Positions 33,496 to 40,740 of a DNA stretch of 40,740 bases are shown here, one piece after another. Under the pieces are notes generated by a model. It saw only the letters and a program-made list of their open reading frames with translations, searched no databases and was not told the DNA's origin. The position numbers and the translations under genes are program-made. Positions within the stretch are counted from its first letter, which is position 1. The number at the start of each line of letters is the position of its first letter. The DNA lies in contig NZ_CAINTR010000009.1 in NCBI RefSeq assembly GCF_903853455.1, forward strand, positions 1 to 40,740, written 5' to 3'. Source of the DNA: an uncultured Magnetospirillum sp. (GTDB lineage Bacteria > Pseudomonadota > Alphaproteobacteria > Rhodospirillales > Magnetospirillaceae).

Positions 33496-34476
33496 CTAGT
33501 GCTGCAAATTTTTCAATTCCTCAGCCACGGCATCATGGTGCGCCAACAAAACCCCAGCCGATCCAGCAAGTTGCCGAGCCGATACCGTATAATCGCTATT
33601 GGTCATAACCATACCCAACGTGGCTTCATAATAGGCCTTTGCTGCAATAACCTCCTGTACGGCGGCATTACCGATTGGCTTTCCGTAGTGCTTGCACTGC
33701 ACAACCATCACACATCCATTGCGCTTGGCGATAATATCAGCCCCCTGATCACCGGTAACCTTCGTCCTGCTTGTCTGCCAGCCCGCTTGTTTAATCAGAT
33801 TCTCACAGTAAGCCTCATATTCTATTCCACTAAAATCAGGCCTGTATTCATTAATATGGGGCGTATTGCAATCATGTGCAGAAACATACATGTTGATTAC
33901 TGAAAACATGAACTCTTTCACATCGCCATCTACTTTTCCGAATGTATTTCTCATAAATGATTCAATTTCATTGTACCAAGCAACGCTAATTGTGTTCCCG
34001 TAATCATCAACATACATTAGCTGCTTGCGCTTCCTGAGAAACGTATCGATGTGCTTTGACGCAATACCAATCATTGCCTCGTACATTGAGCTATACGGAC
34101 CTCCGTTATATTTTATCACTCCGCAAGAGCCGCCATCATCAATCGCCACATCTTTATCACCTATCTTCAATGTACCATCTTGATATCTACTGACGGCACC
34201 ATCAATCCTCCTGTATATTGATTCGCGCACCTTATTGTCTTCTGTATTAATCATTAATATTGTGTTCGCAAAATGATCGACATCAATCTTCCAAAATGAG
34301 CTATTGTAATTTCCGGACATGTCCCTGAATACTAAGCGAGACTTAATTTTAGATAGAGTTTCGATATGTGAAGATATAAGCCTGTGCGTCCTCTTCTCTT
34401 TTTCAGAAGAAATAACTGTGAACAACGCGCCAACTCCAACAAACCCAAATAAAAATAATTGCGTGCCAGTGTCCAT
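33496..34476 (-). CDS. membrane-anchored Mrr-like restriction endonuclease domain protein (326 aa)
   Basis: The C-terminal third is a restriction-endonuclease-fold (Mrr_cat-like) domain: GIEYEAYCENLIKQAGWQ, then TKVTGDQGADIIAKRNG (catalytic Asp about 245) and VVQCKHYGKPIGN with the Q-x-K motif (about 258-260). The first 22 residues form one membrane span (QLFLFGFVGVGALFTVI); the middle, about 30-220, is unlike anything I can name. Start at ATG 34476, with GGAGG 6 nt upstream; the longer GTG frame covers that site. Codon use is strikingly AT-rich compared with both flanks, a sign of recent transfer. It could be an anti-phage or DNA-modification-dependent nuclease; function is inference. Confidence 0.75.
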   Translation of the reverse strand: MDTGTQLFLFGFVGVGALFTVISSEKEKRTHRLISSHIETLSKIKSRLVFRDMSGNYNSSFWKIDVDHFANTILMINTEDNKVRESIYRRIDGAVSRYQDGTLKIGDKDVAIDDGGSCGVIKYNGGPYSSMYEAMIGIASKHIDTFLRKRKQLMYVDDYGNTISVAWYNEIESFMRNTFGKVDGDVKEFMFSVINMYVSAHDCNTPHINEYRPDFSGIEYEAYCENLIKQAGWQTSRTKVTGDQGADIIAKRNGCVMVVQCKHYGKPIGNAAVQEVIAAKAYYEATLGMVMTNSDYTVSARQLAGSAGVLLAHHDAVAEELKNLQH

Positions 34477-34776
34477 TACGCACCTCCATTTAAATGAAAA
34501 CACAGCCTAGTGATGGCATGGCTGCTGTTGCAATATCAATCCGGAAGCATTCCCATGCAGCATCATTCCATTGCGGCTGCACGCCCCAAAAGCTCAGATA
34601 TCCTTTCCTACCAGAGCTAGCATCTGGGGAATTTCATTGGCGCCACCACTGAAGATGGTTCTTGTCACGCATGTATTCGAATAGCTTGCGATGTCGTCGC
34701 ACTAGTCAATGCTTCATACCTCAGATGCGCGTCTATGGACAACTAATACGAACAGGCCTTTTCGGCGCAGCTGTAA
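34477..34776. other. intergenic region with AT-rich promoter-like sequence and a possible gene remnant
   Basis: I find no intact gene here. It should contain the promoter of the Mrr-like gene and a gap after the five-gene cassette. A 36-codon open stretch on the minus strand (34594-34701) gives a tail like that of acyl-CoA dehydrogenases and is listed separately. Confidence 0.4.
34594..34701 (-). pseudogene. possible remnant of an acyl-CoA dehydrogenase-like C-terminus
   Basis: Between an in-frame TAG and a TGA the frame reads ...VTRTIFSGGANEIPQMLAL and stops shortly after. Acyl-CoA dehydrogenases end with a helix of the type RIF/YxGxNEIxxxLIGR, so this may be a decayed 3' end of such a gene. 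The rest of the gene is absent. Chance resemblance is quite possible. Confidence 0.2.
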
Positions 34777-35010
34777 TTATTTATCAGTGACCCGCTGCTG
34801 ATAGACCCTAAGGTCGGTCTCGGTCAGCATCCCAACCGGTAGCGGTTCCGCCCCCAGGTCCACGCCGCTGATCTCTTGAAGGATGGCGCGGCCAAATCCC
34901 TCTCCGAGATAGACCCCGTCGAGCTTGCCGCCGCCGCGCAGGTGGCGAATGGCATTCAACAGGGCGACGTGCCGGGCGGGGTCACCAATGCGGGGGATGA
35001 TCTGGCTCAT
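34777..35010 (-). CDS. unrecognised small protein, last gene of the ATGA-joined cassette (77 aa)
   Basis: No family recognised. Sequence: MSQIIPRIGDPARHVALLNAIRHLRGG near the start, then DGVYLGEGFGRAILQEISGVDLG; mixed helix and strand, soluble, no cysteines. ATG 35010 overlaps the stop of the gene upstream by 4 nt and has TGAGGAA upstream; an in-frame start at 35028 is less likely. Probably translated by coupling with the rest of the cassette. Confidence 0.55.
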   Translation of the reverse strand: MSQIIPRIGDPARHVALLNAIRHLRGGGKLDGVYLGEGFGRAILQEISGVDLGAEPLPVGMLTETDLRVYQQRVTDK

Positions 35011-35321
35011 TTGAAGTTCCTCAGGCAATGGTCGGGAAGCGGGTCCAGGGCGAGGTTTAGGTCTTCCTGGGTTACACTACCGAAGCGGAGTTGAAGGTGC
35101 CGCAGGAGACCGGTCATGGTGCCGGTTCCACCCTTGGCGGCGATATGGGCGACCTCGTCAGTGATCTGCTGAAGCCACCGCTCACGGCGGCGATTGCCGC
35201 CGGAGCTGGGGCCGAAGTGCTGAACGTTGGCGGCGAGGCCGGTCACGACTCCAGCCCCGCCGCCGTGCTGCACACCGGGGACTGTCGAGGACCCGGTGGA
35301 GCAATCTGTCTGATACATCAT
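35007..35321 (-). CDS. unrecognised protein, fourth gene of the cassette (104 aa)
   Basis: No family recognised. The N-terminal 45 residues are glycine-, serine- and asparagine-rich (STVPGVQHGGGAGVVTGLAANV) and likely flexible; the C-terminal half is helical (RERWLQQITDEVAHIAAKG, TGLLRHLQLRFGSVTQEDLNLAL) with a tail resembling a small winged-helix. Start ATG 35321 overlaps the previous stop by 4 nt (ATGA); its stop overlaps the next start in the same way. Confidence 0.55.
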   Translation of the reverse strand: MMYQTDCSTGSSTVPGVQHGGGAGVVTGLAANVQHFGPSSGGNRRRERWLQQITDEVAHIAAKGGTGTMTGLLRHLQLRFGSVTQEDLNLALDPLPDHCLRNFK

Positions 35322-35578
35322 CGTTTGAACCTGAAGGCAAAGTTGTTGGACGAGGCCTTGGGCGTGTTGAGCTTGAAAGCCTCGGTGCTGGACAGGGTGC
35401 GCTCATCCGAGGCAGTCAGGCCGAATGCCCGCTGAACATGGTCTGGCGCTGCCCGGAGAGCCATGAGGGTCTCGCCCTCATCGGTGCCGAGGAACCCGAC
35501 CAGCTTGGAAATGGTTGGGTGTTTGGCACCTTGGGCAACAAGCTGGATGGCCTGGGAGATGATATAGGGGGCGTTCAT
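35318..35578 (-). CDS. unrecognised protein, third gene of the cassette (86 aa)
   Basis: No family recognised. Helical: MNAPYIISQAIQLVAQGAKH, ISKLVGFLGTDEGETLMALRAA, HVQRAFGLTASDERTL, then a basic aromatic end (SSNNFAFRFKR). Soluble, no cysteines. ATG 35578 has GGAGA upstream and overlaps the stop of the 285-aa gene by 4 nt. Confidence 0.55.
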   Translation of the reverse strand: MNAPYIISQAIQLVAQGAKHPTISKLVGFLGTDEGETLMALRAAPDHVQRAFGLTASDERTLSSTEAFKLNTPKASSNNFAFRFKR

Positions 35579-36432
35579 GCTGCGGTCTCCATCATGGCCG
35601 CGATTGTCCGACCGAGGTCACCCCCGTGAGCGCGGGCGGCATCGCGCAGGGCTTCGAGGACCTGGGGCGGCATATGGATGTCCCTGACCTCGGCGGCGGT
35701 GGGGCGGACCACCAAGCGGTGCTTGCGGAAGTCCAGGGCGCTGCCCTTGGTGATGCCGGTGGTGGTCGTCGCGGTGGCACGGTTCCAGACCCCATCGGTA
35801 CCGGCCAGCAGATCGGCGAGGCGGCGGTTGTCGCTTCGGCGGACGATATCAGCGCCATCGGCACGCCAGTCGGCGGCGTCGAACATGGCGACGACGGTGG
35901 CGTCCATGACGATGGTCTCTTGGGCGATCTGGCGAACGGCGACAACCACGTCTCTGGTCTCGGACAGGCGGCGGCGGATTACGCTGGGCAGGGTGCAGAT
36001 GGCGTGAACGTCCACCTCCGGGCTGGAACCATCGCCCCGGAGGGCAACACCGACACGGCGGTGGACCACCTGACCGGAGATGGCCTTGAAGCTCGCCCGG
36101 ATGACCCAGGCGGATTGGTCGGCGTCGGGCAATCCGGTCAGGGACTCGGGGATAATGCCCGCGCCCAGTTCATTGCGGCAGGCGTCAAAGGCAGCCAGGG
36201 CGAGCCGGAGAGCTTCCCAGGTCGGGCCGTCGTCCAGGTTGTCGAGGTGGTTGTGGGCCTGGGCGATGAAGTTCGCCAGCTCGAAGTTATCGACGGCGAC
36301 CACGAGGTGATCAGCCAGCCGGACGATATTCGGATCAGTATGCCCGACGCTGGCCGGGGCGTCCGGAGACCTGACGGCGTAGAGGCCGGTCAGGGATCGG
36401 TCGGAACGGGTGGCGGTCCAGGTGCTGGTCAT
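35575..36432 (-). CDS. unrecognised 285-aa protein, central gene of the cassette
   Basis: I do not recognise this family. After a short polar N-terminus come a helical region (FELANFIAQAHNHLDNLDDG, LRLALAAFDACRNELGAG), a central beta-rich region (AISGQVVHRRVGVALRGD, VDVHAICTLPS), repeated hydrophobic strands with acids (VVVAVRQIAQETIVMDATVVAMFDAADW), and a helical end (PPQVLEALRDAARAHGGD). No signal peptide, membrane span or obvious catalytic motif. I start at ATG 36432, four bases into the end of the upstream gene (ATGA) with GGAGG 8 nt before it; the frame is open upstream to 36696 but there the HTH gene uses the other frame. Largest member of the cassette, so probably its effector or main structural part; that is inference. 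Confidence 0.6.
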   Translation of the reverse strand: MTSTWTATRSDRSLTGLYAVRSPDAPASVGHTDPNIVRLADHLVVAVDNFELANFIAQAHNHLDNLDDGPTWEALRLALAAFDACRNELGAGIIPESLTGLPDADQSAWVIRASFKAISGQVVHRRVGVALRGDGSSPEVDVHAICTLPSVIRRRLSETRDVVVAVRQIAQETIVMDATVVAMFDAADWRADGADIVRRSDNRRLADLLAGTDGVWNRATATTTTGITKGSALDFRKHRLVVRPTAAEVRDIHMPPQVLEALRDAARAHGGDLGRTIAAMMETAA

Positions 36433-36683
36433 CGCGGAAGCCTCCGGCTGCGACCGTTCGCGGTCTTGATCCGGGCGCGGGCGAGAGGGGAGTCCCCGGC
36501 GAGTTCCGAGAACATGCTCCAAACCGCCGTCGGCGATTGCTTGCCGTGGACGGTGGCCCATTGCTCGTTGATCAGGTGGCAGAAGTAACCGCTCTGGCTC
36601 AAGCCATGCTGAATTGCGAGGATTTCGAGTTGATCTTTCTCGATCTGGGTCATGCTCGCCTGAAAAGGCATTCGCTTTGCCAT
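36429..36683 (-). CDS. ribbon-helix-helix-like small DNA-binding protein, first gene of the cassette (84 aa)
   Basis: N-terminal MPFQASMTQIEKDQLEILA and GLSQSGYFCHLINEQW have the strand-helix-helix pattern of Arc/CopG/MobC-type proteins; the C-terminus is basic (RIKTANGRSRRLPR). Such proteins often autoregulate operons or assist relaxases or partitioning. ATG 36683 lies about 35 nt downstream of a good promoter (36718-36746). It heads the five-gene cassette and is a candidate autoregulator. Confidence 0.55.
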   Translation of the reverse strand: MAKRMPFQASMTQIEKDQLEILAIQHGLSQSGYFCHLINEQWATVHGKQSPTAVWSMFSELAGDSPLARARIKTANGRSRRLPR

Positions 36684-37014
36684 CTATTTTCACCAATGCT
36701 GTACGACTATTTCATCAATAATGAGTCGCAAAACCCGCATGGTCAACGAATTATTTTGGTGGTTACTATATGATGCTCCCATTGATACTAGTAACTTACT
36801 GTCTGCGCATGCCCAAACCCCCCGATAAATCGACCACTTCCTGCCCCGATCCAGGATTGGACCGGGGCAAAAATAAATGACGGGCTCGGGCGAGTTCGTC
36901 GCTTTCCCCGTCGCCGCCATCGGTGCCGTGTTGCCCTCCGAGCGGTCCCCAGCTTCAACGCGATCCGGCGTCACGGCCCTGGGTGGCCTCGGTGATGGCG
37001 CTGTGCGGGTGGCG
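36684..37014. other. intergenic region between serine recombinase and cassette
   Basis: No convincing gene; an open frame at 36690-36974 (minus) covers the promoter and resembles nothing. Contains the cassette promoter and a hairpin at 36843-36868 (arms GCCCCG and CGGGGC plus three more pairs) which has AAAAATAAA on its plus side; it could be a weak terminator of the recombinase gene or a protein site. Confidence 0.4.
36718..36746 (-). promoter_or_regulatory. sigma-70-like promoter of the five-gene cassette
   Basis: On the minus strand TTGACC (36746-36741) and CATTAT (36723-36718) are 17 nt apart, close to TTGACA and TATAAT, and point to the ATG at 36683. The surrounding 36690-36790 stretch is clearly AT-richer than the flanks. 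Confidence 0.6.
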
Positions 37015-37701
37015 CTAGATGGGAGTGGCGTCCAGGCGGATCAGCAAGCGACGGACGGCACCAACCGACCAATCAGGATTGCCCTGAGCGGTCGGCACAC
37101 CGGCCATGCTGAGGTATTCGCCAATAGCCCTGATCGAAGTGTCGCCGCAGGCGCGAGCGTCGATGACGATCTGCCGTAAATCTTCATCCGCCGACGCCCT
37201 AGCCCTGGCCCTGGCGGACGTCGCGGCCCTGGTATCGGAATTCCGACACTCGGACAGGCGCGGATTGCCCAGAACCTTTCCTCGCGCCTTGGCTTGGGCC
37301 AGGGCCGCGATGGTGCGGGCTGAGATCATCTCGCGTTCGTGTTCAGCCATGGCGCTCAGGATATGGATCGTCAGCTTATTCGCTGTTGGATTGTCGCAGG
37401 CGACGAAATCCACCCCGGCCTCCATCAGGCGGCTGACGAAGGCGACGTTTCGTGCCAATCGATCAAGCCGCCCGACGATCAGGGTTGCGCGATGGCGGCG
37501 ACAAGCGGCCAGGGCGGCGAGCAACTGGGGACGGTCGGACTTTTTGCCGGACTCGGTCTCGACGTATTCACCGATCAGGGTCCAGTTCCCACCGTTCAGG
37601 TGTCGGGTGATTGCGGCCCGTTGAGCGTCGATGCCCAAGCCGCTGTCGGCCTGCTGCTGGGTGCTGACCCGCAGATATGAAATGAACTGACCCAACGCCA
37701 T
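37015..37701 (-). CDS. serine recombinase, resolvase/invertase family (228 aa)
   Basis: Catalytic serine in SYLRVSTQQQ (Ser13), GLGIDAQRAAI, GRLDRLARN with the active-site arginines, AEHEREMISARTIAALAQAKARG as the long E-helix, and a C-terminal HTH (IRAIGEYLSMAGVPTAQG). Small-serine-recombinase length. Start at ATG 37701 with AGGGGG about 8 nt upstream; the longer frame upstream has no family resemblance. Acts on DNA by serine-linked double-strand cleavage and rotation. In this element it could resolve dimers, invert a segment or excise; no inverted target pair is obvious nearby. Confidence 0.93.
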   Translation of the reverse strand: MALGQFISYLRVSTQQQADSGLGIDAQRAAITRHLNGGNWTLIGEYVETESGKKSDRPQLLAALAACRRHRATLIVGRLDRLARNVAFVSRLMEAGVDFVACDNPTANKLTIHILSAMAEHEREMISARTIAALAQAKARGKVLGNPRLSECRNSDTRAATSARARARASADEDLRQIVIDARACGDTSIRAIGEYLSMAGVPTAQGNPDWSVGAVRRLLIRLDATPI

Positions 37702-38018
37702 AGCAACCCCCTGATCTGGTCGTCGCCCTGGCAGGTTCCCCCTCGGCATATGAGCGTATAGCGGAGAGGAACAGCAGCAAGAGCGACGAAACAGGAGAAG
37801 CATGACGGGTAGGTGCGAGTCCTACCAGCTGATAGTGTTCGTAGTACAAATATGGAATTTGATGGCTGCAGCGTGTCAAGTTATAAGTACAGGAAGAAGT
37901 ACTCATTGACTTGGCAGAAGGGGTATACCTTTTTCGTGGCCTAGGATTTACTTGCTACGGCCACGACTGACCTGTAACTCCAGTTAAATTTCTCATTTTT
38001 TGAATGCAATTACAACAG
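37702..38018. other. intergenic region between recombinase and helicase gene
   Basis: No gene recognised. It is AT-rich near 37830-38010. It contains an inverted repeat CGTGGCC/GGCCACG (37935-37941 with 37959-37965) next to a TTTTT run, and a T-arm-like hairpin GGTAGG/CCTACC (37808-37826). It may hold the recombinase promoter and a target site. Confidence 0.35.
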
Positions 38019-40634
38019 TTAACTTGATGTCGATCCCATGAGGTCAATCCAAGTCTTCAAGAACCGCCGGGTAAACGGGTCCGGGTTAGCGGCGGCGCTG
38101 TATCCATATAGACGCCCTTCCTCTTCAGGGGTGATCTTGATCTCCTTGCCACCGTGGTGTTGCTCCAGCTCCGATTGAATATGGTCGAGCTGCCAGATAC
38201 TAGCGCCGGGTCTGATCGCCGCCTTGGTCTTAGATCCGCTCTGGCCGGTGATCTTGTACTCCAGGCTAAGGGGGTCAAACCGACTAAGAGTACCCTTGTA
38301 GTCGGTTTGACCTCCTTGTGAACCAGTCCAACCACCCGAGCGGAGATCAGACCCGGCGCGCTTTGCCGTCTTCTCGGACCGGCAGTACTGGGGGAATTTC
38401 GCCATCAACCAGGGGGCCGCCGTCGGCATCACCGGGCTTCCATGCTCCTCCCACATCCGTTCAGTCCGCCCCCACCGGGCCAGATCATCCAGCGGAACCA
38501 GTTCGTCCACGTCGAGGTCCAACGGCACCTTGGACAAGATCACGATATCCTTCGTGATCTCAGCCCGAACACCACGGACACGAGCAAGGGCCTGCTCGGT
38601 TTCAGCTTCCAGACGGAGGCGATCCACAGCAGCAAGGATTGGATCGGAGAACGCTTGAACCATGACCCCAGACCGACCATCACGGAGCCGGTAACCGCAC
38701 TCGGCATAATCTCGCTTCTGAAACTCGATCTCTAGCGGGAGGCCATGACAGAGAGCGGCGGCAAAGTTGTGAACCGCGTAGTCCGGCACCATGTACCTGC
38801 CGATCACCACGACGCAGGTGGCTTCCTGGTAGCTATTGGTCCCTCGGAGCTTGCCCCCGAAGTGGGCAATGGACCAGCCCGGCGGAACCTGGAACAGCCC
38901 ACCCTCTTCGGCAGCCTTATAGGTGACGATCAGACCCAGCTCATGGCCTTCGGCCTTCTGGTCAATGACCCGTTGGAGCTTGGCAATCAGGTTCTCTTTC
39001 CGCGTCCCGGTCAGAAGCCCGCCCTTCCCGACGGTGGTGCTGCTGATCTGGGTGGCCCTGATGTTCTGCCGAACGTCCAGCCGGTGGAACCTGATATCAG
39101 GCCACCTGATCTGGAACAGGCGTTCCTCGGCGGTCGCGTCCAAGAACAGGGTGGGGGCCGTCAGGTTGTTATCACCACGCCAGCGGCGGATCACAACCAT
39201 ACCAGCGTGGTACACCACGCTACGGAGAGATGTACCTGAGTCCCACTCGGCGAGAAGAGCTTCGAGAACATCAATCATCCGATCTGGCTTCGTCGCCGTC
39301 TTGACCATCGTCGGGTTTACGATCAGCCTTCTGATATAAGCGGCCCGCATGTCCCTCATATCTTTGAGGTTGCTTGCCAGAGCGGTTCTATCAAACCCGA
39401 GCCGTCCAAGGTGGTCGCGCAGATCACCCTGGGGATTGCGAAGCCACTCCAGCAATACCCCACTGCCCACACCGGTCAGGTCCGCCGCTGGGAACGGCTC
39501 TACCACCTGGGCCAGCTCTCCCAGGCAATCCTCATCGACCATGATCAGGTCAGGCTTGGGGATGTTGTCGTCCAGTTCCAGCGTCAGATATGCCTTTGGG
39601 AAAATCCAGATCTGGGCCTCTTGCTGGAACTGGGCCAGATAGGCACAGCCCTGACGATCCGGGCAGGCGGTGCAGCAGACGGCCTTGACCGAGACGCCAG
39701 CGGCGACAGCGTCCTTAACGGCCTCGTCGTGGCCACATCCGGCTTTGTCGCGCCCTTCGACGACGACAGCGGAACCGTGCTTCGACCACCGTTCCAGCGT
39801 CTCCTCGGCAAGCTGATGATCAGGGACGAAGATGTGCAAGACCCGGCCATCGAGGACAAGACCGATGACCGATGCGGCCAGATAGGACTTACCAGCCCCA
39901 GCGGTCACCCGGATCAGGGTATCCTCAGGCTGGGCGGCGAATTCTCCGATGATCTGGGTCAGCTCCTCCTGGGCTTCCTCCAAGGTCAGCAGATCACGAG
40001 CGGGATAGGTCGGCTCGATACCCGGCAGCAGGCCCGGCTTGTACTTCCCAGCAAGGCGGCGGTGGTCACCGGGACAATCCCGTTCCCAACCCTCCCAGGT
40101 ATAGCTATTGCCGCTGGTGGCCGTCGGCCCTAGCTCCACCGCCTCGGAGAACTCCAGCCAAGACCGCTTGGTGAATTCTTTCAGCTCTGGAACCTGCCCG
40201 GTCTCGTCCATCATCTCCTGATATACCCGGTGCCGGATGTCGCGCTTATACCCCTCCCGGCCATCGATGATCTTGCCGGTGGTCGGGTCTCTAGCAACGG
40301 CTTGACCGACGCCACCACCACTACCATGGCTGCGGCCTTTCCCTGGCTTCCCAAGTGCCTCCAACCATGTGGCCGGGATATCCGCAACCGGCATCACCTC
40401 GGGACCACAACCATCGTGCCAGCGATAGGAACCGCCGCTCTTATGGTTGGAACCAGCGGCGATGATATAACCACCGTCGCCACGAACATCGACACCCGCG
40501 CCGAGGCTGCTGGCGCTGTTGGCGACCCGGACGCCAGGGTGGGCCATCAGGATATGCTCACCGCCGCCGCCAGTGACGACCCGGACGGTAATGGGGAGGG
40601 GGCCAGGGCTGTTCAGTTCTCCTGGTGTGGTCAT
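38019..40634 (-). CDS. helicase/primase-like replication protein with truncated prim-pol domain (871 aa)
   Basis: The N-terminal 100 residues match only the last part of the bifunctional prim-pol domain (TVRVVTGGGGEHILMAHPG, GVDVRGDGGYIIAAGSNHKSG); the preceding half with the catalytic Asp pair is absent. An in-frame TAG at about 40689 and a hairpin at 40720-40740 suggest it is not just cut by the window edge. Then a P-loop ATPase: Walker A TAGAGKSY (about residue 246), Walker B DLIMVDED, later LFLDATA and HFGGKLRGTNSYQEATCVVVIGR typical of phage/ICE helicases. Between Walker A and B is a cysteine cluster (C in GCGHDE, then CCTACPDRQGC) resembling a zinc or Fe-S site. Probably unwinds the element's origin. 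GTG 40643 is an alternative start. Confidence 0.8.
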   Translation of the reverse strand: MTTPGELNSPGPLPITVRVVTGGGGEHILMAHPGVRVANSASSLGAGVDVRGDGGYIIAAGSNHKSGGSYRWHDGCGPEVMPVADIPATWLEALGKPGKGRSHGSGGGVGQAVARDPTTGKIIDGREGYKRDIRHRVYQEMMDETGQVPELKEFTKRSWLEFSEAVELGPTATSGNSYTWEGWERDCPGDHRRLAGKYKPGLLPGIEPTYPARDLLTLEEAQEELTQIIGEFAAQPEDTLIRVTAGAGKSYLAASVIGLVLDGRVLHIFVPDHQLAEETLERWSKHGSAVVVEGRDKAGCGHDEAVKDAVAAGVSVKAVCCTACPDRQGCAYLAQFQQEAQIWIFPKAYLTLELDDNIPKPDLIMVDEDCLGELAQVVEPFPAADLTGVGSGVLLEWLRNPQGDLRDHLGRLGFDRTALASNLKDMRDMRAAYIRRLIVNPTMVKTATKPDRMIDVLEALLAEWDSGTSLRSVVYHAGMVVIRRWRGDNNLTAPTLFLDATAEERLFQIRWPDIRFHRLDVRQNIRATQISSTTVGKGGLLTGTRKENLIAKLQRVIDQKAEGHELGLIVTYKAAEEGGLFQVPPGWSIAHFGGKLRGTNSYQEATCVVVIGRYMVPDYAVHNFAAALCHGLPLEIEFQKRDYAECGYRLRDGRSGVMVQAFSDPILAAVDRLRLEAETEQALARVRGVRAEITKDIVILSKVPLDLDVDELVPLDDLARWGRTERMWEEHGSPVMPTAAPWLMAKFPQYCRSEKTAKRAGSDLRSGGWTGSQGGQTDYKGTLSRFDPLSLEYKITGQSGSKTKAAIRPGASIWQLDHIQSELEQHHGGKEIKITPEEEGRLYGYSAAANPDPFTRRFLKTWIDLMGSTSS

Positions 40635-40650
40635 AACGCGCACGGAATGC

Positions 40651-40740
40651 GAGTCTATGAGGCCGAGTTCGGCGTGAAAACGAGTCTACCTTTGGACGAG
40701 GAGATGTGAATCTATGGAGGGCACCTTGAGGGAGGGTGCC
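40651..40740. repeat. short repeats and hairpin upstream of the helicase gene
   Basis: Three copies of a G-A-(G/A)-T-C-T-A word (starting at 40651, 40682, 40708; spacing 31 and 26) and a 6-bp hairpin (GGCACC at 40720-40725 with GGTGCC at 40735-40740) end the window. The region has no open frame of interest and may be the leader or operator of the helicase gene. Confidence 0.35.

Larger units (their letters stand above)
31432..40740. mobile_element. integrated element adjacent to tRNA-Pro (right end outside the window)
   Basis: Begins at the tRNA-Pro 3' end and carries, in order, tyrosine integrase, excisionase, a tandem-HTH regulator, an Mrr-like nuclease, a five-gene overlapping cassette, a serine recombinase and a prim-pol/helicase-like protein. 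All main genes are on the minus strand. No capsid, tail, terminase or conjugation genes are seen in the visible part, so it could be a satellite, a degraded phage or a mobilisable island. The matching tRNA-Pro 3' repeat should lie right of the window. Confidence 0.75.

Noticed and set aside
34319-34510. Plus-strand frame opposite the Mrr-like gene start
   Set aside because: Shadow of the AT-rich coding strand with no ribosome site.
36690-36974. Minus-strand open frame of 94 codons
   Set aside because: No family resemblance, no ribosome site, and it runs through the cassette promoter.
37808-37826. T-arm-like hairpin GGTAGG-TGCGAGT-CCTACC
   Set aside because: The loop departs from TTCGAAT and no acceptor, D-arm or anticodon arm can be formed around it, so not a tRNA.
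37935-37965. CGTGGCC/GGCCACG inverted repeat as terminator of the helicase gene
   Set aside because: The run of T lies before the stem on the plus strand and becomes A after it on the minus strand, so it does not form an intrinsic terminator in the helicase direction.

Overview
The window looks like a high-GC alphaproteobacterial chromosome, most plausibly a Magnetospirillum-like member of the Rhodospirillales. Support: a Ros/MucR-type zinc-finger regulator, a NifA carrying the oxygen-sensitivity cysteine spacing, a urt-ure urea block, many short overlaps between GC-rich genes, and a type I secretion locus. The species call is inference from gene content, not from a search.

Layout. (1) 1-983 is the right end of an integrated element: a small excisionase-like gene, a CTGT-N8-ACAG dyad, and a 3' fragment of tRNA-Arg(CCG) that marks the attachment site. 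(2) 984-31508 is the core segment. It holds HU and MucR genes in an overlapping pair; a six-gene arsenic operon arsR-arsC-arsC-acr3-arsD-arsA (minus strand); a TetR regulator with a palindromic operator; a 7TMR-DISM histidine kinase with its response regulator; nifA; an orphan response regulator divergent from urtA; urtABCDE-ureDABCEFG in one run on the plus strand; then on the minus strand a type I secretion operon (92-aa protein, ABC transporter, HlyD adaptor) followed by its probable secreted substrate; a GT9-like protein; a small CxxC protein; and a complete tRNA-Pro(CGG). (3) 31509-40740 is a second integrated element lodged next to tRNA-Pro. It holds integrase, excisionase, a tandem-HTH regulator, a membrane-anchored Mrr-like nuclease (AT-rich), a five-gene cassette of mostly unrecognised proteins joined by ATGA overlaps, a serine recombinase, and a helicase with only the C-terminal part of a prim-pol domain. 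It runs off the right edge.

How the genes work together. The urea block imports urea (UrtABCDE) and hydrolyses it (UreABC, matured by UreDEFG). nifA next door controls nitrogen fixation, so 10.5-23.7 kb is nitrogen-themed. The ars operon reduces arsenate (ArsC), chaperones arsenite (ArsD), and exports it (Acr3, energised by ArsA) under ArsR. The secretion locus appears built for one large calcium-free-looking, cysteine-hydrolase-like substrate. The elements at both ends are the accessory parts; the ATGA-joined cassette at 34777-36683 and the Mrr-like gene are the best candidates for undescribed biology.
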